Positions 27,673-37,382 of a stretch of 64,000 nucleotides of DNA are shown in pieces. How positions within the stretch are numbered: position 1 is the first letter of the stretch; every line of letters begins with the position of its first letter. Below the pieces are notes generated by a model, which was given only the letters and a program-made list of their open reading frames with translations, was not told the DNA's origin and ran no database searches. This DNA is from Phycisphaeraceae bacterium (GTDB taxonomy: Bacteria > Planctomycetota > Phycisphaerae > Phycisphaerales > UBA1924). The position numbers were made by a program, and so were the translations under genes. The stretch spans positions 1,674,001 through 1,738,000 of the forward strand of contig CP075368.1 in the NCBI GenBank assembly GCA_019454185.1. Reading direction: 5' to 3'.

Positions 27673-27708
27673 AACGCCTCTGGCATGATGCCGGGGGCGT
27701 TCTTCATT
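27673..27708 (+). terminator. Rho-independent terminator of tRNA-Asp
   Basis: A 13-bp hairpin with two G-T pairs (arms AACGCCTCTGGCA and TGCCGGGGGCGTT, loop TGA) is followed by CTTCATT, 6 bases after the tRNA. Confidence 0.75.
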
Positions 27709-27860
27709 TGGCAATCTCTTCCGGAATCCCATGTCAAGGTATCACGCGAGCGCGTTTCGCAAGTTATCGCGTCCCGCCACGCAGCGGTAGAAGTCGAAGA
27801 CGGCCATCTACAGGTCACCCGAGTATGTGGCTCAACCGGTGCCGTACCCACCCCTCCTTC

Positions 27861-29324
27861 TCACATCACGACCTTTGAGAGCACCAGCCCGATGCCGACG
27901 GCGGAGACCGTCGCCACGAGGCCCGGCCTCATGAAACTGTGGACAAGCACGAACTTCCCGATACGGGTCGTCCCGGTCTGGTCGAATGCGATCGCCGCGA
28001 CGATCGTGCCATAGGTCGGCAGGAAGAAGTAACCGTTCACGGCGGGGAACATCGCGATCAGCGTGCCCGCAGGAAGCCCGAGGGCAATGCCGACCGGCAT
28101 CAACGCCGCGACAGTCGATGCCTGGCTGAAGAGCACCACGGACAGCCCGAACAGCCCGATCGCGAAGACCCACGGGTGGGCCTTGATGATCTCCGACATC
28201 GAGCCGATGATCTCGGCCTTGTTCCCGTCGAAGAAGCAGTTGCCCATCCAACCGAGCCCGGCGATGGAGACGACTGCCACAACACCCGCGATGGCCACGG
28301 GCGTCTTCACGGCATCGGCGGCCCGCGCCCCGAACGCGAGCATCATGATCCCTGCGGCGCTGAGCATCACGATCTGGATCAGCACGGCCATCTCGACCTT
28401 GACCTCACGGGGCTTGGCCTCTTCCGCGCGGACCTCTTCCAGCCGCGCCTTGAGCTGCTCACGCGTGATGGTCTCGTCCAGGCGCTCGGGATCGCTCAGG
28501 TTCGCGATCGCGCTCGAGACCAGCGTCGGGCTGAACCCCGCCTCCTTCGGCGGCGTCACCGTGTACGTCGGGCGAAGGTCGGAGAAGAGACCGAAGACGA
28601 CGATGATCGCCGCGGCAGACAGGAACGTCGCGACTGACCCGATCGCGTTCCGACGCGCGCGGCCCTCGAGCTTCTTCTGCTCCTTCGGCTCCTCGACAAG
28701 CCCCTTCTCCAGACGCTCCTTGTAGATCGGGTCGTCCTTCAGTTCGACGCCCTTCCTGTACACGGAGAGGGCGCCGAGCATGCACCCGATGAACGTCGAC
28801 GGGATGCAGATCATGAGGATCTGTCCGAGCCCGATGGTGTCGTTCTTCGAGAGGAGAGCCAGCAGTGCGGCGGTGGCGGCGGCAAGCGGGCTGGCCGTGA
28901 TCGCCTGTTGCGATGCGATCACGCTGATCGACATCGGCCTCTCCGGGCGGATACCGGCCTTGCGGGCGACCTCGGCGATGACGGGGAGGATCGCGTAGGC
29001 GACGTGCCCCGTGCCGGAGCAGAACGTGAACAGATAGGCGACGGCAGGCGCGATGAACGTGATGTACTTGGGCTTGGCACGCAGGGCCTTCTCAGCGATC
29101 ATGACGAGCAGATCAAGCCCGCCCGCCGCCTGCATCGTCGCCGCGGCAGTCACGACGCACAACACAATCGCCAGCACCGTCGCCGGCGGCGAGGACGGAG
29201 GAAGCCCGAAGCCGAAGACGAGGACCGCGAGGCCGATGGCTGCCATGGTTCCCAGTCCCGCGCCGCCGACGCGCGCCCCGATTACGATCGCACCGATCAC
29301 CACGAGGAACTCTGCCCAGATCAT
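27861..29324 (-). CDS. anaerobic C4-dicarboxylate transporter (Dcu family)
   Basis: A 487-residue inner-membrane carrier of about 10-12 segments. It matches the DcuA/DcuB family, which exchanges succinate, fumarate, malate and aspartate. Signatures include PSSPPATVLAIVLCVVTAAATMQAAGG, FCSGTGHVAYAILPVI, ASQQAITASPLAAA and the C-terminal PAVNGYFFLPTYGTIVAAIAFDQTGTTRIGKFV. A hydrophilic, charged loop of about 100 residues in the middle is longer than in E. coli DcuB. It is the last gene of a minus-strand run after the aspartase and porin genes. This supports aspartate or fumarate as the cargo. Confidence 0.92.
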   Translation of the reverse strand: MIWAEFLVVIGAIVIGARVGGAGLGTMAAIGLAVLVFGFGLPPSSPPATVLAIVLCVVTAAATMQAAGGLDLLVMIAEKALRAKPKYITFIAPAVAYLFTFCSGTGHVAYAILPVIAEVARKAGIRPERPMSISVIASQQAITASPLAAATAALLALLSKNDTIGLGQILMICIPSTFIGCMLGALSVYRKGVELKDDPIYKERLEKGLVEEPKEQKKLEGRARRNAIGSVATFLSAAAIIVVFGLFSDLRPTYTVTPPKEAGFSPTLVSSAIANLSDPERLDETITREQLKARLEEVRAEEAKPREVKVEMAVLIQIVMLSAAGIMMLAFGARAADAVKTPVAIAGVVAVVSIAGLGWMGNCFFDGNKAEIIGSMSEIIKAHPWVFAIGLFGLSVVLFSQASTVAALMPVGIALGLPAGTLIAMFPAVNGYFFLPTYGTIVAAIAFDQTGTTRIGKFVLVHSFMRPGLVATVSAVGIGLVLSKVVM

Positions 29325-29363
29325 GCGGCCTCCCTTGGGGACTCGACGCTCCGTCCGGTTGTG

Positions 29364-30815
29364 TCACATCGTGCCCGCCATGCGTCGCGGATCGAGCACA
29401 GAGCGGATCTGCGCTTCGGTCAGCAACCTCTTCTCGCGGACCAGCTCGACCACGCCCTTGCCGGTCGCCAGCGCCTCGGCCGCGAGCTCGGTGGACTTGT
29501 CGTAGCCGAGCACTGGGTTGAGCGCGGTGACGATGCCGATGCTCTGTTCCACCAGCCGCTTGCACACGTCGGCGTTCGCCGTGATGCCGTCCACGCAGTT
29601 GACGCGCAGGGACGCCGCGGCGTTGATGAACAGCACCTGCGACTCGAAGATGCACGCCGCGATCACCGGCTCCATCACGTTCAGCTGCAACTGCCCGGCC
29701 TCCGCGGCGAGCGTGACCGTCAGGTCGTTGCCGATCACCCGGAAACAGACCTGATTCACGACCTCCGGGATGACCGGATTGACCTTGCCGGGCATGATCG
29801 AGGAGCCGGGCTGCATCGCGGGAAGGTTGATCTCATTCAGACCCGCGCGCGGGCCGGAAGAGAGCAGACGCAGGTCGTTGCAGATCTTGGAGAGCTTGAT
29901 CGCCATGCTCTTGAGCACCGAGGCGTACAGCACATAAGACTGCGTGTCCTGCGTCGCCTCGACCAGGTCGTCCGCAAGACGGATCGGACGTCCCGTGATG
30001 CGCGCCAGATGCCGGGCGCACTTGCGAGCGTACCCCTTCGGCGCGTTCAGCCCGGTGCCGATCGCGGTGCCCCCCATGTTGACCTCGCAGAGGATCGCCT
30101 CGACCGCACGGAGCGTGTGAACCTCATCCGTGAGACTGTCCGCCCACGCGTCGAACTCCTGCCCGAGGGTCATGGGCACCGCGTCCTGCAACTGCGTGCG
30201 TCCCATCTTGACGATCTTCGCGAACTGTCGCCCCTTCCTGCGGAACGCGCCCACAAGCCGCTCCATCTCGGCGACGAGATCGTCGTTGCCGAGCATGATG
30301 GCGACATGAAGCGCGCTCGGGTACGCGTCGTTTGTCGACTGCGCGAGATTCACGTGGTCGTGCGGGTCGCAGTACTCGTACTGACCCTTGCGATGGCCCA
30401 TGTGCTCGAGCGCTCGGTTCGCGATCACCTCATTCGCAGCCATGTTCGTCGAAGTCCCCGCACCGCCTTGGAAGACGTCGATATCGAACTGCTCGTGCAG
30501 CTTTCCGTCGATCAGGTCCTGGCAAGCCGCCTCGATCCCGCGCAGGACACGTCGCGGCATCGCCTTCGGGTCGCACTCATGGTTCGCCCTGGCCGCGGCC
30601 ATCTTGACCATGGCCAGCCCCTTGATGAACACCGGATACGCGTGGACCTTGACGCCTGAGATCGCGAAGTTCTCCATCGCCCGCGCGGACTGCACGCCGT
30701 AGTACGCGTTGGCGGGGATCGCCTTCTTGCCGAGCAGATCGTGCTCGATCCGCTTGCCGCCGCCTCGCCTCGCGCCCCGTTTCGCACCGGCCTTCTTTCT
30801 CGCAGCCATCTCCAT
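29364..30815 (-). CDS. aspA: aspartate ammonia-lyase
   Basis: Deaminates L-aspartate to fumarate. The 483-residue protein belongs to the fumarase/aspartase superfamily: GGAGTSTNMAANEVIANRA (117-135), the substrate loop GSSIMPGKVNP (337-347) and DAVPMTLGQEF. The aspartase rather than fumarase assignment rests on these motifs plus its place between a Dcu carrier and a porin. A lysine/arginine-rich extension of about 20 residues precedes the conserved fold. The ATG at 30815 has AGGA at 6 bases; 30809 is the next ATG. Fumarate made here could be exported or respired. Confidence 0.9.
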   Translation of the reverse strand: MEMAARKKAGAKRGARRGGGKRIEHDLLGKKAIPANAYYGVQSARAMENFAISGVKVHAYPVFIKGLAMVKMAAARANHECDPKAMPRRVLRGIEAACQDLIDGKLHEQFDIDVFQGGAGTSTNMAANEVIANRALEHMGHRKGQYEYCDPHDHVNLAQSTNDAYPSALHVAIMLGNDDLVAEMERLVGAFRRKGRQFAKIVKMGRTQLQDAVPMTLGQEFDAWADSLTDEVHTLRAVEAILCEVNMGGTAIGTGLNAPKGYARKCARHLARITGRPIRLADDLVEATQDTQSYVLYASVLKSMAIKLSKICNDLRLLSSGPRAGLNEINLPAMQPGSSIMPGKVNPVIPEVVNQVCFRVIGNDLTVTLAAEAGQLQLNVMEPVIAACIFESQVLFINAAASLRVNCVDGITANADVCKRLVEQSIGIVTALNPVLGYDKSTELAAEALATGKGVVELVREKRLLTEAQIRSVLDPRRMAGTM

Positions 30816-30862
30816 CGTCCTTCCTCGCACCTTTCGTGCGTTCGTGCCTTTGAGTCGCTCGC

Positions 30863-32137
30863 TCAAAATGAGAGCCGCAGACGTGCCGAGAAGACGCCGA
30901 CGACGTCATCGTCCGGCGCGTTGCTCGGATCGAAGATCACCTCGACGCCGACCGTGATCTGGGCCGATTCGGTCACCTGAAACCTCTGGAAGACCTCGAC
31001 AACCTTCTCATCTCGTTTGTCATCAACCTTCGGCTTTGACCACGCCGCCGCGATCCCGAGCATGTTCTCCTTGCCGAGCACGTCCTTGATGCCGACGCCA
31101 CCCTGCACGGAATCCGTGATCCCCGTCGCATCGCCGTCTGCATGGCCGTAACGCGCGAAGGCGAGGAATCGCTCCCCAAGGTCCTGATCCATGGCAAGCG
31201 TAAAGCCGTCATCGGACGGCTTACTCGCATCTTCTCGCTCGTCGATGTGCCAGAGGGAGAGCTTGTACTTTCCCTGACCGAGACCATCAAAGGTCGGCGT
31301 CAGTCCTCCCTCGACGAAGTACATGAACTCATCATCCTCAAAGAACCCCTCGAAGTTCCCGATCGTCGCCTTGCCGTTGGCATCGGTGATCCCCGCAGTG
31401 ACGAAAGACCACGTTGTCGGTTTGACCTGTGCCGCGCCGGTCAGCCCCGGGCCGGGATAAGGAACGGCAACGTTCCCTGAGAACGCCTTGTTGAGGAAGA
31501 ACGTGTTCGCGCTCTGGAGCCGATGAGAGCCGAAGATATTCTCAGGGTCGATCCGTCCCAGCCCAAAACGGAATCGATCCTCGAACAGCCGCTGGTCCCA
31601 GTAGAGTTCCTTGATGATGAATGGTCGCTCACCGAAACCGTTGGTGGTCGGCACCAGCGTGCCGATCTCGCCTCCGAGCGAGCCCGGGGGCATGTCGCCG
31701 ATCTGGTATCGATACTCGGAGGCGAACGCGAGGATACCGGTGTCCTTCGTGCCCGCGCCGATCAGCGTCCATTTGGCGAGAATGTCGAGGTCGCCCGCCG
31801 CGCCGCTGCGGCGACCAGGCCCGCCCGTCGCCTGCTGAAAGAGAATCGTGTGCGCAAGACCGAGCCGGATGTTGGTCTCCTCGGCGATCTCGTCGAACCG
31901 ACGCTTGATGCGAACCCCCGGCCGAATCTGCTCGAGCTCCTGCTCGATCGCGGTCGGTGCAAAGACGCTCGTTTCAGACGATGCGGTCGGCCTGGTCGAC
32001 ACTCGCGCGGGGGGTGTCACTTCTGCGGGAGCGGCCTCTTGCGCGGAAGCACGCGACCAAATGCCGACCGCTGCGACAACACAAAGCGCAACCCTCCCGG
32101 CACCGCGAACCACAGAACAATCGAATTCGCGTGTCAT
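30863..32137 (-). CDS. carbohydrate-selective-type porin (OprB family)
   Basis: A 424-residue outer-membrane beta-barrel. A signal peptide (VALCVVAAVGIWSRASA) is followed by a linker and then alternating-strand barrel sequence. It ends in the aromatic terminal strand VVGVFSARLRLSF, the signal for barrel insertion. GFGERPFIIKELYWDQRL, RFRFGLGRIDPENIFGSHRLQ and QGGVGIKDVLGKENMLGIAAAW resemble OprB. The OprB name implies sugar uptake, but its position upstream of aspartase and Dcu suggests it admits aspartate or dicarboxylates. Substrate is inference. Confidence 0.8.
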   Translation of the reverse strand: MTREFDCSVVRGAGRVALCVVAAVGIWSRASAQEAAPAEVTPPARVSTRPTASSETSVFAPTAIEQELEQIRPGVRIKRRFDEIAEETNIRLGLAHTILFQQATGGPGRRSGAAGDLDILAKWTLIGAGTKDTGILAFASEYRYQIGDMPPGSLGGEIGTLVPTTNGFGERPFIIKELYWDQRLFEDRFRFGLGRIDPENIFGSHRLQSANTFFLNKAFSGNVAVPYPGPGLTGAAQVKPTTWSFVTAGITDANGKATIGNFEGFFEDDEFMYFVEGGLTPTFDGLGQGKYKLSLWHIDEREDASKPSDDGFTLAMDQDLGERFLAFARYGHADGDATGITDSVQGGVGIKDVLGKENMLGIAAAWSKPKVDDKRDEKVVEVFQRFQVTESAQITVGVEVIFDPSNAPDDDVVGVFSARLRLSF

Positions 32138-32376
32138 CGGGCCGCCTCTTCATGCGTTCTGCTCATCAGGTCCGCACAGAGAGTGATCAGTCGATCTGCC
32201 CAAGACAGCACCTCCGACGAGATCGCAAGGCGAGGACGACTCGACATCACCCATCTCCACCGGTCACTGGCTTCAAAGACGACCACGCAAAGATGGGAAA
32301 AGACACGCCGGATTCGCGCCGATCCGGAAGCGATGGCCCATTCAGTCTCTGTTCGCAAAGCGGCACCATGGAAGCG

Positions 32377-32802
32377 TCAGACCCACACCTGGACGATCAT
32401 GTTCGGTTCTTTCAACTTGCCCGTCCACTCACCCACAGCCGTCGTCACAAACTTCACCTCGTACTGCGGGTGCGCATCCAGCCACTCGTTGATCTGCTGA
32501 TCGAGATAGTGAAGCGCCTCCTCCGTCAGCTTGCAGTGAAAGCTCTTGACGTGGATAGCGCCAGTCCCCGTCACGTTCGGCGAACGCTGCCAGGATTCCT
32601 CGTGCTTGCCGCTGATCAGCTTCTGCTCGAACGCCTTGATCTTGCTCGGGGCCGTCCCAGGACCCGCGCCCGGAATCGATCCCGCAGGCGGCACGTGCTG
32701 AATCTTCGATACGGGCTGCGGCACGACCGGGCGAATGACCGGCTGCGGCCCATCGCCGCTCGGCGACTCCGACCCACCGGAACCCGACGACAACTGGTCC
32801 AT
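32377..32802 (-). CDS. conserved hypothetical protein
   Basis: A 141-residue protein with a disordered proline/serine/glycine-rich first half (1-55). A compact C-terminal domain of about 60 residues reads as beta-alpha-beta-beta, with IHVKSFHCKLTEEALHYLDQQINEWLD and YEVKFVTTAVGEW. There is no signal peptide or membrane segment. The fold suggests a small binding domain; I do not recognise the family. It stands alone between the porin and the phosphoesterase-like gene. Confidence 0.65.
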   Translation of the reverse strand: MDQLSSGSGGSESPSGDGPQPVIRPVVPQPVSKIQHVPPAGSIPGAGPGTAPSKIKAFEQKLISGKHEESWQRSPNVTGTGAIHVKSFHCKLTEEALHYLDQQINEWLDAHPQYEVKFVTTAVGEWTGKLKEPNMIVQVWV

Positions 32803-32895
32803 CGAATGACCCCCTTTCGCGTCGCACAGCTCCTGTTGTCAATCCACACATCGAATCTCAAGCCGACGACATGATACCAGAAATCCACCCGACGC

Positions 32896-33294
32896 TCAGC
32901 ACCGTTCGAACACCCAGAGATCCCCCCCGACCAGATCCCCGCGCCACCCGTGAACAGGACCGCCATCACTCCATCGACAAGAAAACTCGATCCACCCCTC
33001 ACCCTCAATGAGCGAGACTACTTCCCCCTCTGCGATCCGCCTGACGCTCCCGCGCCCCCCGCTGAGCGGCCCCTCATAGTGAAGGTACAACGGTCTGTGG
33101 TCCTTCATTCGCTCCGCTTCGAGCAAGCACTGCCCAGCCGGCATCACAGTGTCGGCCCGCCACCGCAGACGGAACGAGACCAAAGGGCTCTCCGGAGGCC
33201 TCAGAAGAGAATCGGGATGGATCCTGTCTAAAAGCCAGTCGAAGTGCAAGCCGCCGTCCGGCTGCGTGTGTTCGAGCAAAACCATCCGGCTCAT
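32896..33294 (-). CDS. stand-alone LigD 3'-phosphoesterase-like protein
   Basis: A 132-residue protein that appears to be a single N-terminal phosphoesterase domain of the LigD type. LLEHTQPDGGLHFDWLLD corresponds to the family HxxxxxHYDLRLE with two histidines and an aspartate in place. DHRPLYLHYEGPLSGGRGSV corresponds to DHPxxYxxFEGxIPxGxYG with the later histidine. GDLWVFER matches the end WxLVR. LigD phosphoesterase trims 3' ends during non-homologous end joining. No ku or ligase gene is next to it, and conservation is modest, so the function is tentative. Confidence 0.6.
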   Translation of the reverse strand: MSRMVLLEHTQPDGGLHFDWLLDRIHPDSLLRPPESPLVSFRLRWRADTVMPAGQCLLEAERMKDHRPLYLHYEGPLSGGRGSVRRIAEGEVVSLIEGEGWIEFSCRWSDGGPVHGWRGDLVGGDLWVFERC

Positions 33295-33433
33295 ACCCTG
33301 AGGGTACCACCCGGGCCGATTCCTGCCCGTGACTGGGTTCCATCGCCCGAATCGGTCGATGCTGATAGCATCTGCCCCCCGCTGTTGCCGGCGCACGATG
33401 TGCCGGTGCGGCACCGAACTCGGAGTCCGACAC

Positions 33434-34111
33434 ATGCGTCAGACCGCCTCAGCCCGAATCCTCGCCACGGCCGGCCTCCTGCTCCTCTCGGTTGCAGCCG
33501 GATGCTCGAATCAGCGTGCGCTCCCGGTGGTACACGCCGCGGGGAACGAGGCGTATGTCCGTGGCAACTACTCGCAGGCCGTCGTCGAGTATCGCGAATA
33601 CCTCGACCGCAAGCCCTATGACACCGTTGTCCGCCACAAGCTCGCCAAGGCGTATCTGGCCTCCGGTGATCCGCAGTTGGCCCGCGAAAATGCGTCGATC
33701 TGCCACGATGTCGATCCGGCCAACACAGACTACTCCGCCACCCTCGCCGAGGCGATGCTCAAGTCGAACGACCTTGACGGTCTCTTCGCCTTCCTCCGCA
33801 GCGAGGCCGCCCTCCGCCAGCGCCCCGCAGACCACATCCTGCTCGGTCAATATCTCGCGCGCGTCGGCACCGCCGACGAGGCCGAGGCCGCCTTCCTCGC
33901 CGCTGCACGCCTCGATCGGGGACAGAACCTCGGCCCACAGTGGGAACTCGCAAACTTCTATCGCACGATCGGCGCGGCTGACAAAGAAACAGACAGGCTC
34001 AGGATGATCCTCTGGCTCCGACCCAACGACCCCGAGGCGACCGCCCGCCTCAGAGAACTCGGCAAGGTGCCCGGGCCGTCCTACGCCCTGCCACCCGCAG
34101 AGCGCATCTGA
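33434..34111 (+). CDS. TPR lipoprotein
   Basis: A 225-residue exported protein with lipobox ending V-A-A-G-C (Cys24). The mature part is four to five tetratricopeptide repeats, for example GNEAYVRGNYSQAVVEYREYLDRKP and HKLAKAYLASGDPQLARENASICHDVDP. Such repeats bind protein partners at the membrane. No catalytic domain is present. It is divergent from the phosphoesterase-like gene and ends 11 bases before the -35 box of the regulator gene downstream. Confidence 0.82.
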   Translation: MRQTASARILATAGLLLLSVAAGCSNQRALPVVHAAGNEAYVRGNYSQAVVEYREYLDRKPYDTVVRHKLAKAYLASGDPQLARENASICHDVDPANTDYSATLAEAMLKSNDLDGLFAFLRSEAALRQRPADHILLGQYLARVGTADEAEAAFLAAARLDRGQNLGPQWELANFYRTIGAADKETDRLRMILWLRPNDPEATARLRELGKVPGPSYALPPAERI

Positions 34112-34122
34112 GAACAACCGAT

Positions 34123-34171
34123 TTGACGCGGCCCGTCGGCCTTCTACCATTCATCCGGATAAACGGATGAA
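34123..34171 (+). promoter_or_regulatory. promoter and operator of the ArsR-methyltransferase gene
   Basis: -35 TTGACG (34123-34128), a 16-base spacer and -10 TACCAT (34145-34150). Overlapping the -10 and the predicted start is a perfect inverted repeat TTCATCCG/CGGATGAA with a 6-base spacer, 34150-34171. The right arm includes the ATG at 34167, so the transcript would have a leader of only about 10 bases. A repressor bound here would block polymerase, and self-repression by the encoded ArsR domain is the simplest reading. Confidence 0.6.
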
Positions 34172-35183
34172 ACGCTCCGGCCAGAGATCAACCCAGCCCA
34201 AGACCATAGCGCAACGCCCCGCGCCGACGCGATCGATTACCGATCGGCTTTCCGACGTGTCGGAACTGGTGCGCCTACGCGTGCTTCGGATCTTGGAGCA
34301 GGAAGAACTCTCCGTCGGCGAGATCGCCCAGATCGTTCAGTTGCCGCAGTCGACGGTCAGCCGCCATCTCAAGATCCTCGCGGACGGGCAGTGGCTTCTC
34401 CGCCGGGCCGCGGGCACCGCAACGCTCTACCGACTCATTCTCGACGACCTTCCGGCGGAATCCCGATCCCTCTGGCTCGCTATCCGTGACCAGTTGCCGG
34501 AGAGTGGAGACCTCGCCGAAGACGCCCGACGCCTCCGCGCCGTGCTCGCCCAGCGAGATGCAGACCCTCAGGCGTTCTTCGGCCGCGTCGTCGGCGAGTG
34601 GGACAGGATCAGATCCGACTGGTTCGGAGACCGGTTCACACCCGCAGCGTTGCTCTCGCTCATCCCGAGCGGCTGGACTGTCGCAGACCTCGGGTGCGGC
34701 ACGGGGAACGCCGCAGAACTACTCGCACCCAACGTCAAGCGTGTCCACGCCGTCGATCAGTCGCTGCCGATGCTAACCGCCGCGAAGAAGCGACTCTCCG
34801 GCTTCTCGAACGTCTCGTTCCACCAAGGGACGCTCGAACACATCCCGCTGGATGACGCCTCTGTCGATGCCATCGTCAGCGTGCTCGTGCTCCACCACGT
34901 GCCGGAGCCGCTCGACGCGCTCCGGGAGATGCGCCGCATCCTCCGTGGCGATCACGCATCCGGAACCGGCGGCGTCGCGCTCATCGTTGACATGCTCGAG
35001 CACGATCGGGCCGAGTACCGACACACCATGGCGCACAAGCACCTGGGCTTTGCACCCAGATCGATGCACAAGCTCTGCAAGGATGCGGGCTTCGCCTCGA
35101 CCGTCGTCAGACCCCTTGATAGCGAGCCCGACGCGAAAGGTCCCGGACTGTTCGTCGCCGTCGCTCGCGTCTCACCAGACTGA
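34167..35183 (+). CDS. ArsR-family regulator fused to a SAM-dependent methyltransferase
   Basis: A 338-residue fusion. Residues 28-95 are a winged-helix ArsR domain (ELVRLRVLRILEQEELSVGEIAQIV, then LPQSTVSRHLKILADGQWLLRR). Residues 130-335 are a class I methyltransferase with the SAM loop VADLGCGTGNAAELL and LEHIPLDDASVDAIVSVLVLHHV. ArsR regulators with and without this domain (SahR type) are known to control the SAM cycle, and the next gene is ahcY. It probably senses SAM or S-adenosylhomocysteine and represses itself and ahcY, through the palindrome at its start. Confidence 0.85.
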   Translation: MKRSGQRSTQPKTIAQRPAPTRSITDRLSDVSELVRLRVLRILEQEELSVGEIAQIVQLPQSTVSRHLKILADGQWLLRRAAGTATLYRLILDDLPAESRSLWLAIRDQLPESGDLAEDARRLRAVLAQRDADPQAFFGRVVGEWDRIRSDWFGDRFTPAALLSLIPSGWTVADLGCGTGNAAELLAPNVKRVHAVDQSLPMLTAAKKRLSGFSNVSFHQGTLEHIPLDDASVDAIVSVLVLHHVPEPLDALREMRRILRGDHASGTGGVALIVDMLEHDRAEYRHTMAHKHLGFAPRSMHKLCKDAGFASTVVRPLDSEPDAKGPGLFVAVARVSPD

Positions 35184-35285
35184 CCCGGCTTGAAAGGATC
35201 AGTAGCCGCTTCAGGAACCGATCCATCGAATCCACGCTTCACTTCGGCGAGAAACCACTCACACGCAACACACACGGAGGCCCGC

Positions 35286-36791
<1,506 letters not shown>

Positions 36792-36834
36792 TCCTCCGCG
36801 TCCCAAACCCGCTTGATTCGAACCGTGACCAGAG

Positions 36835-36867
36835 AAAGGCCCCGACGCACCAGCGCCGGGGCCTTTG
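36835..36867 (+). terminator. Rho-independent terminator of ahcY
   Basis: Arms AAAGGCCCCG and CGGGGCCTTT form a 10-bp stem, extended by CGC/GCG after one mismatch. The T-run TTT is part of the stem end. It lies 43 bases after the ahcY stop. Confidence 0.7.
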
Positions 36868-36896
36868 TCATGCGCCTCGCTCTACGATGTCCCCGA

Positions 36897-37355
36897 ATGG
36901 CTCGACGAAGGAACATGCTGCTGAACACACGCGCCCACGCGCTGCTGCTGCTCCCTCGCATCTGGCTCGGAGCCGACCTGATGCTCGACGCGATCCGGGC
37001 CTTGGGCGTCAATCATCATCTCGGCGTCTCACGAATCGAGCGCTGCCTGAGCCCGTTCTTCAGCGGATACATCCCCTCACAAACCATGCACGCGCTCGCA
37101 TGGACACAAGCGTGCTGCGCTGTGCTTGTCATCATCGGTCTGGCCACTCGCATCGCAGTGCTCCCGGCCTTCATCGCTGTCGGAAGCATGCTCGCCAGCT
37201 GGAACATGGTCGGCACGCTCGGAACCGCCCGCGCACTCGACTCGACCAGCCGGTCGGCCGCGCTCCTGGTTGTTGGAATCATGCTCTTGGCTCTGGGCGC
37301 AGGGCGGCTCTCAATCGACGCGTACCTCACCAGAGCCAGATCCAGACGCCGCTGA
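36897..37355 (+). CDS. DoxX-like membrane protein
   Basis: A 152-residue protein with four membrane segments: LLLLPRIWLGADLML, WTQACCAVLVIIGLATRIAVL, AFIAVGSMLASWNMV and AALLVVGIMLLALGAGRLSID. The spacing and the GLATRIAVLPAFIAVG stretch fit the DoxX/DoxD superfamily, whose members act in quinone-linked or redox membrane functions. The exact role is unknown. An ATG at 36915 is an alternative start. It follows the ahcY terminator and converges on the TPR gene. Confidence 0.7.
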   Translation: MARRRNMLLNTRAHALLLLPRIWLGADLMLDAIRALGVNHHLGVSRIERCLSPFFSGYIPSQTMHALAWTQACCAVLVIIGLATRIAVLPAFIAVGSMLASWNMVGTLGTARALDSTSRSAALLVVGIMLLALGAGRLSIDAYLTRARSRRR

Positions 37356-37382
37356 GGCGACGCATCGCATCTTCCCGACGCT

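Noticed and set aside
28908..30659. 583-codon frame antisense to the Dcu and aspartase genes
   Set aside because: High-GC shadow frame spanning two real genes on the opposite strand.
35184..35285. S-adenosylhomocysteine riboswitch before ahcY
   Set aside because: The 102-base gap shows no matching structure, and the ArsR-methyltransferase gene upstream offers a protein-based explanation.
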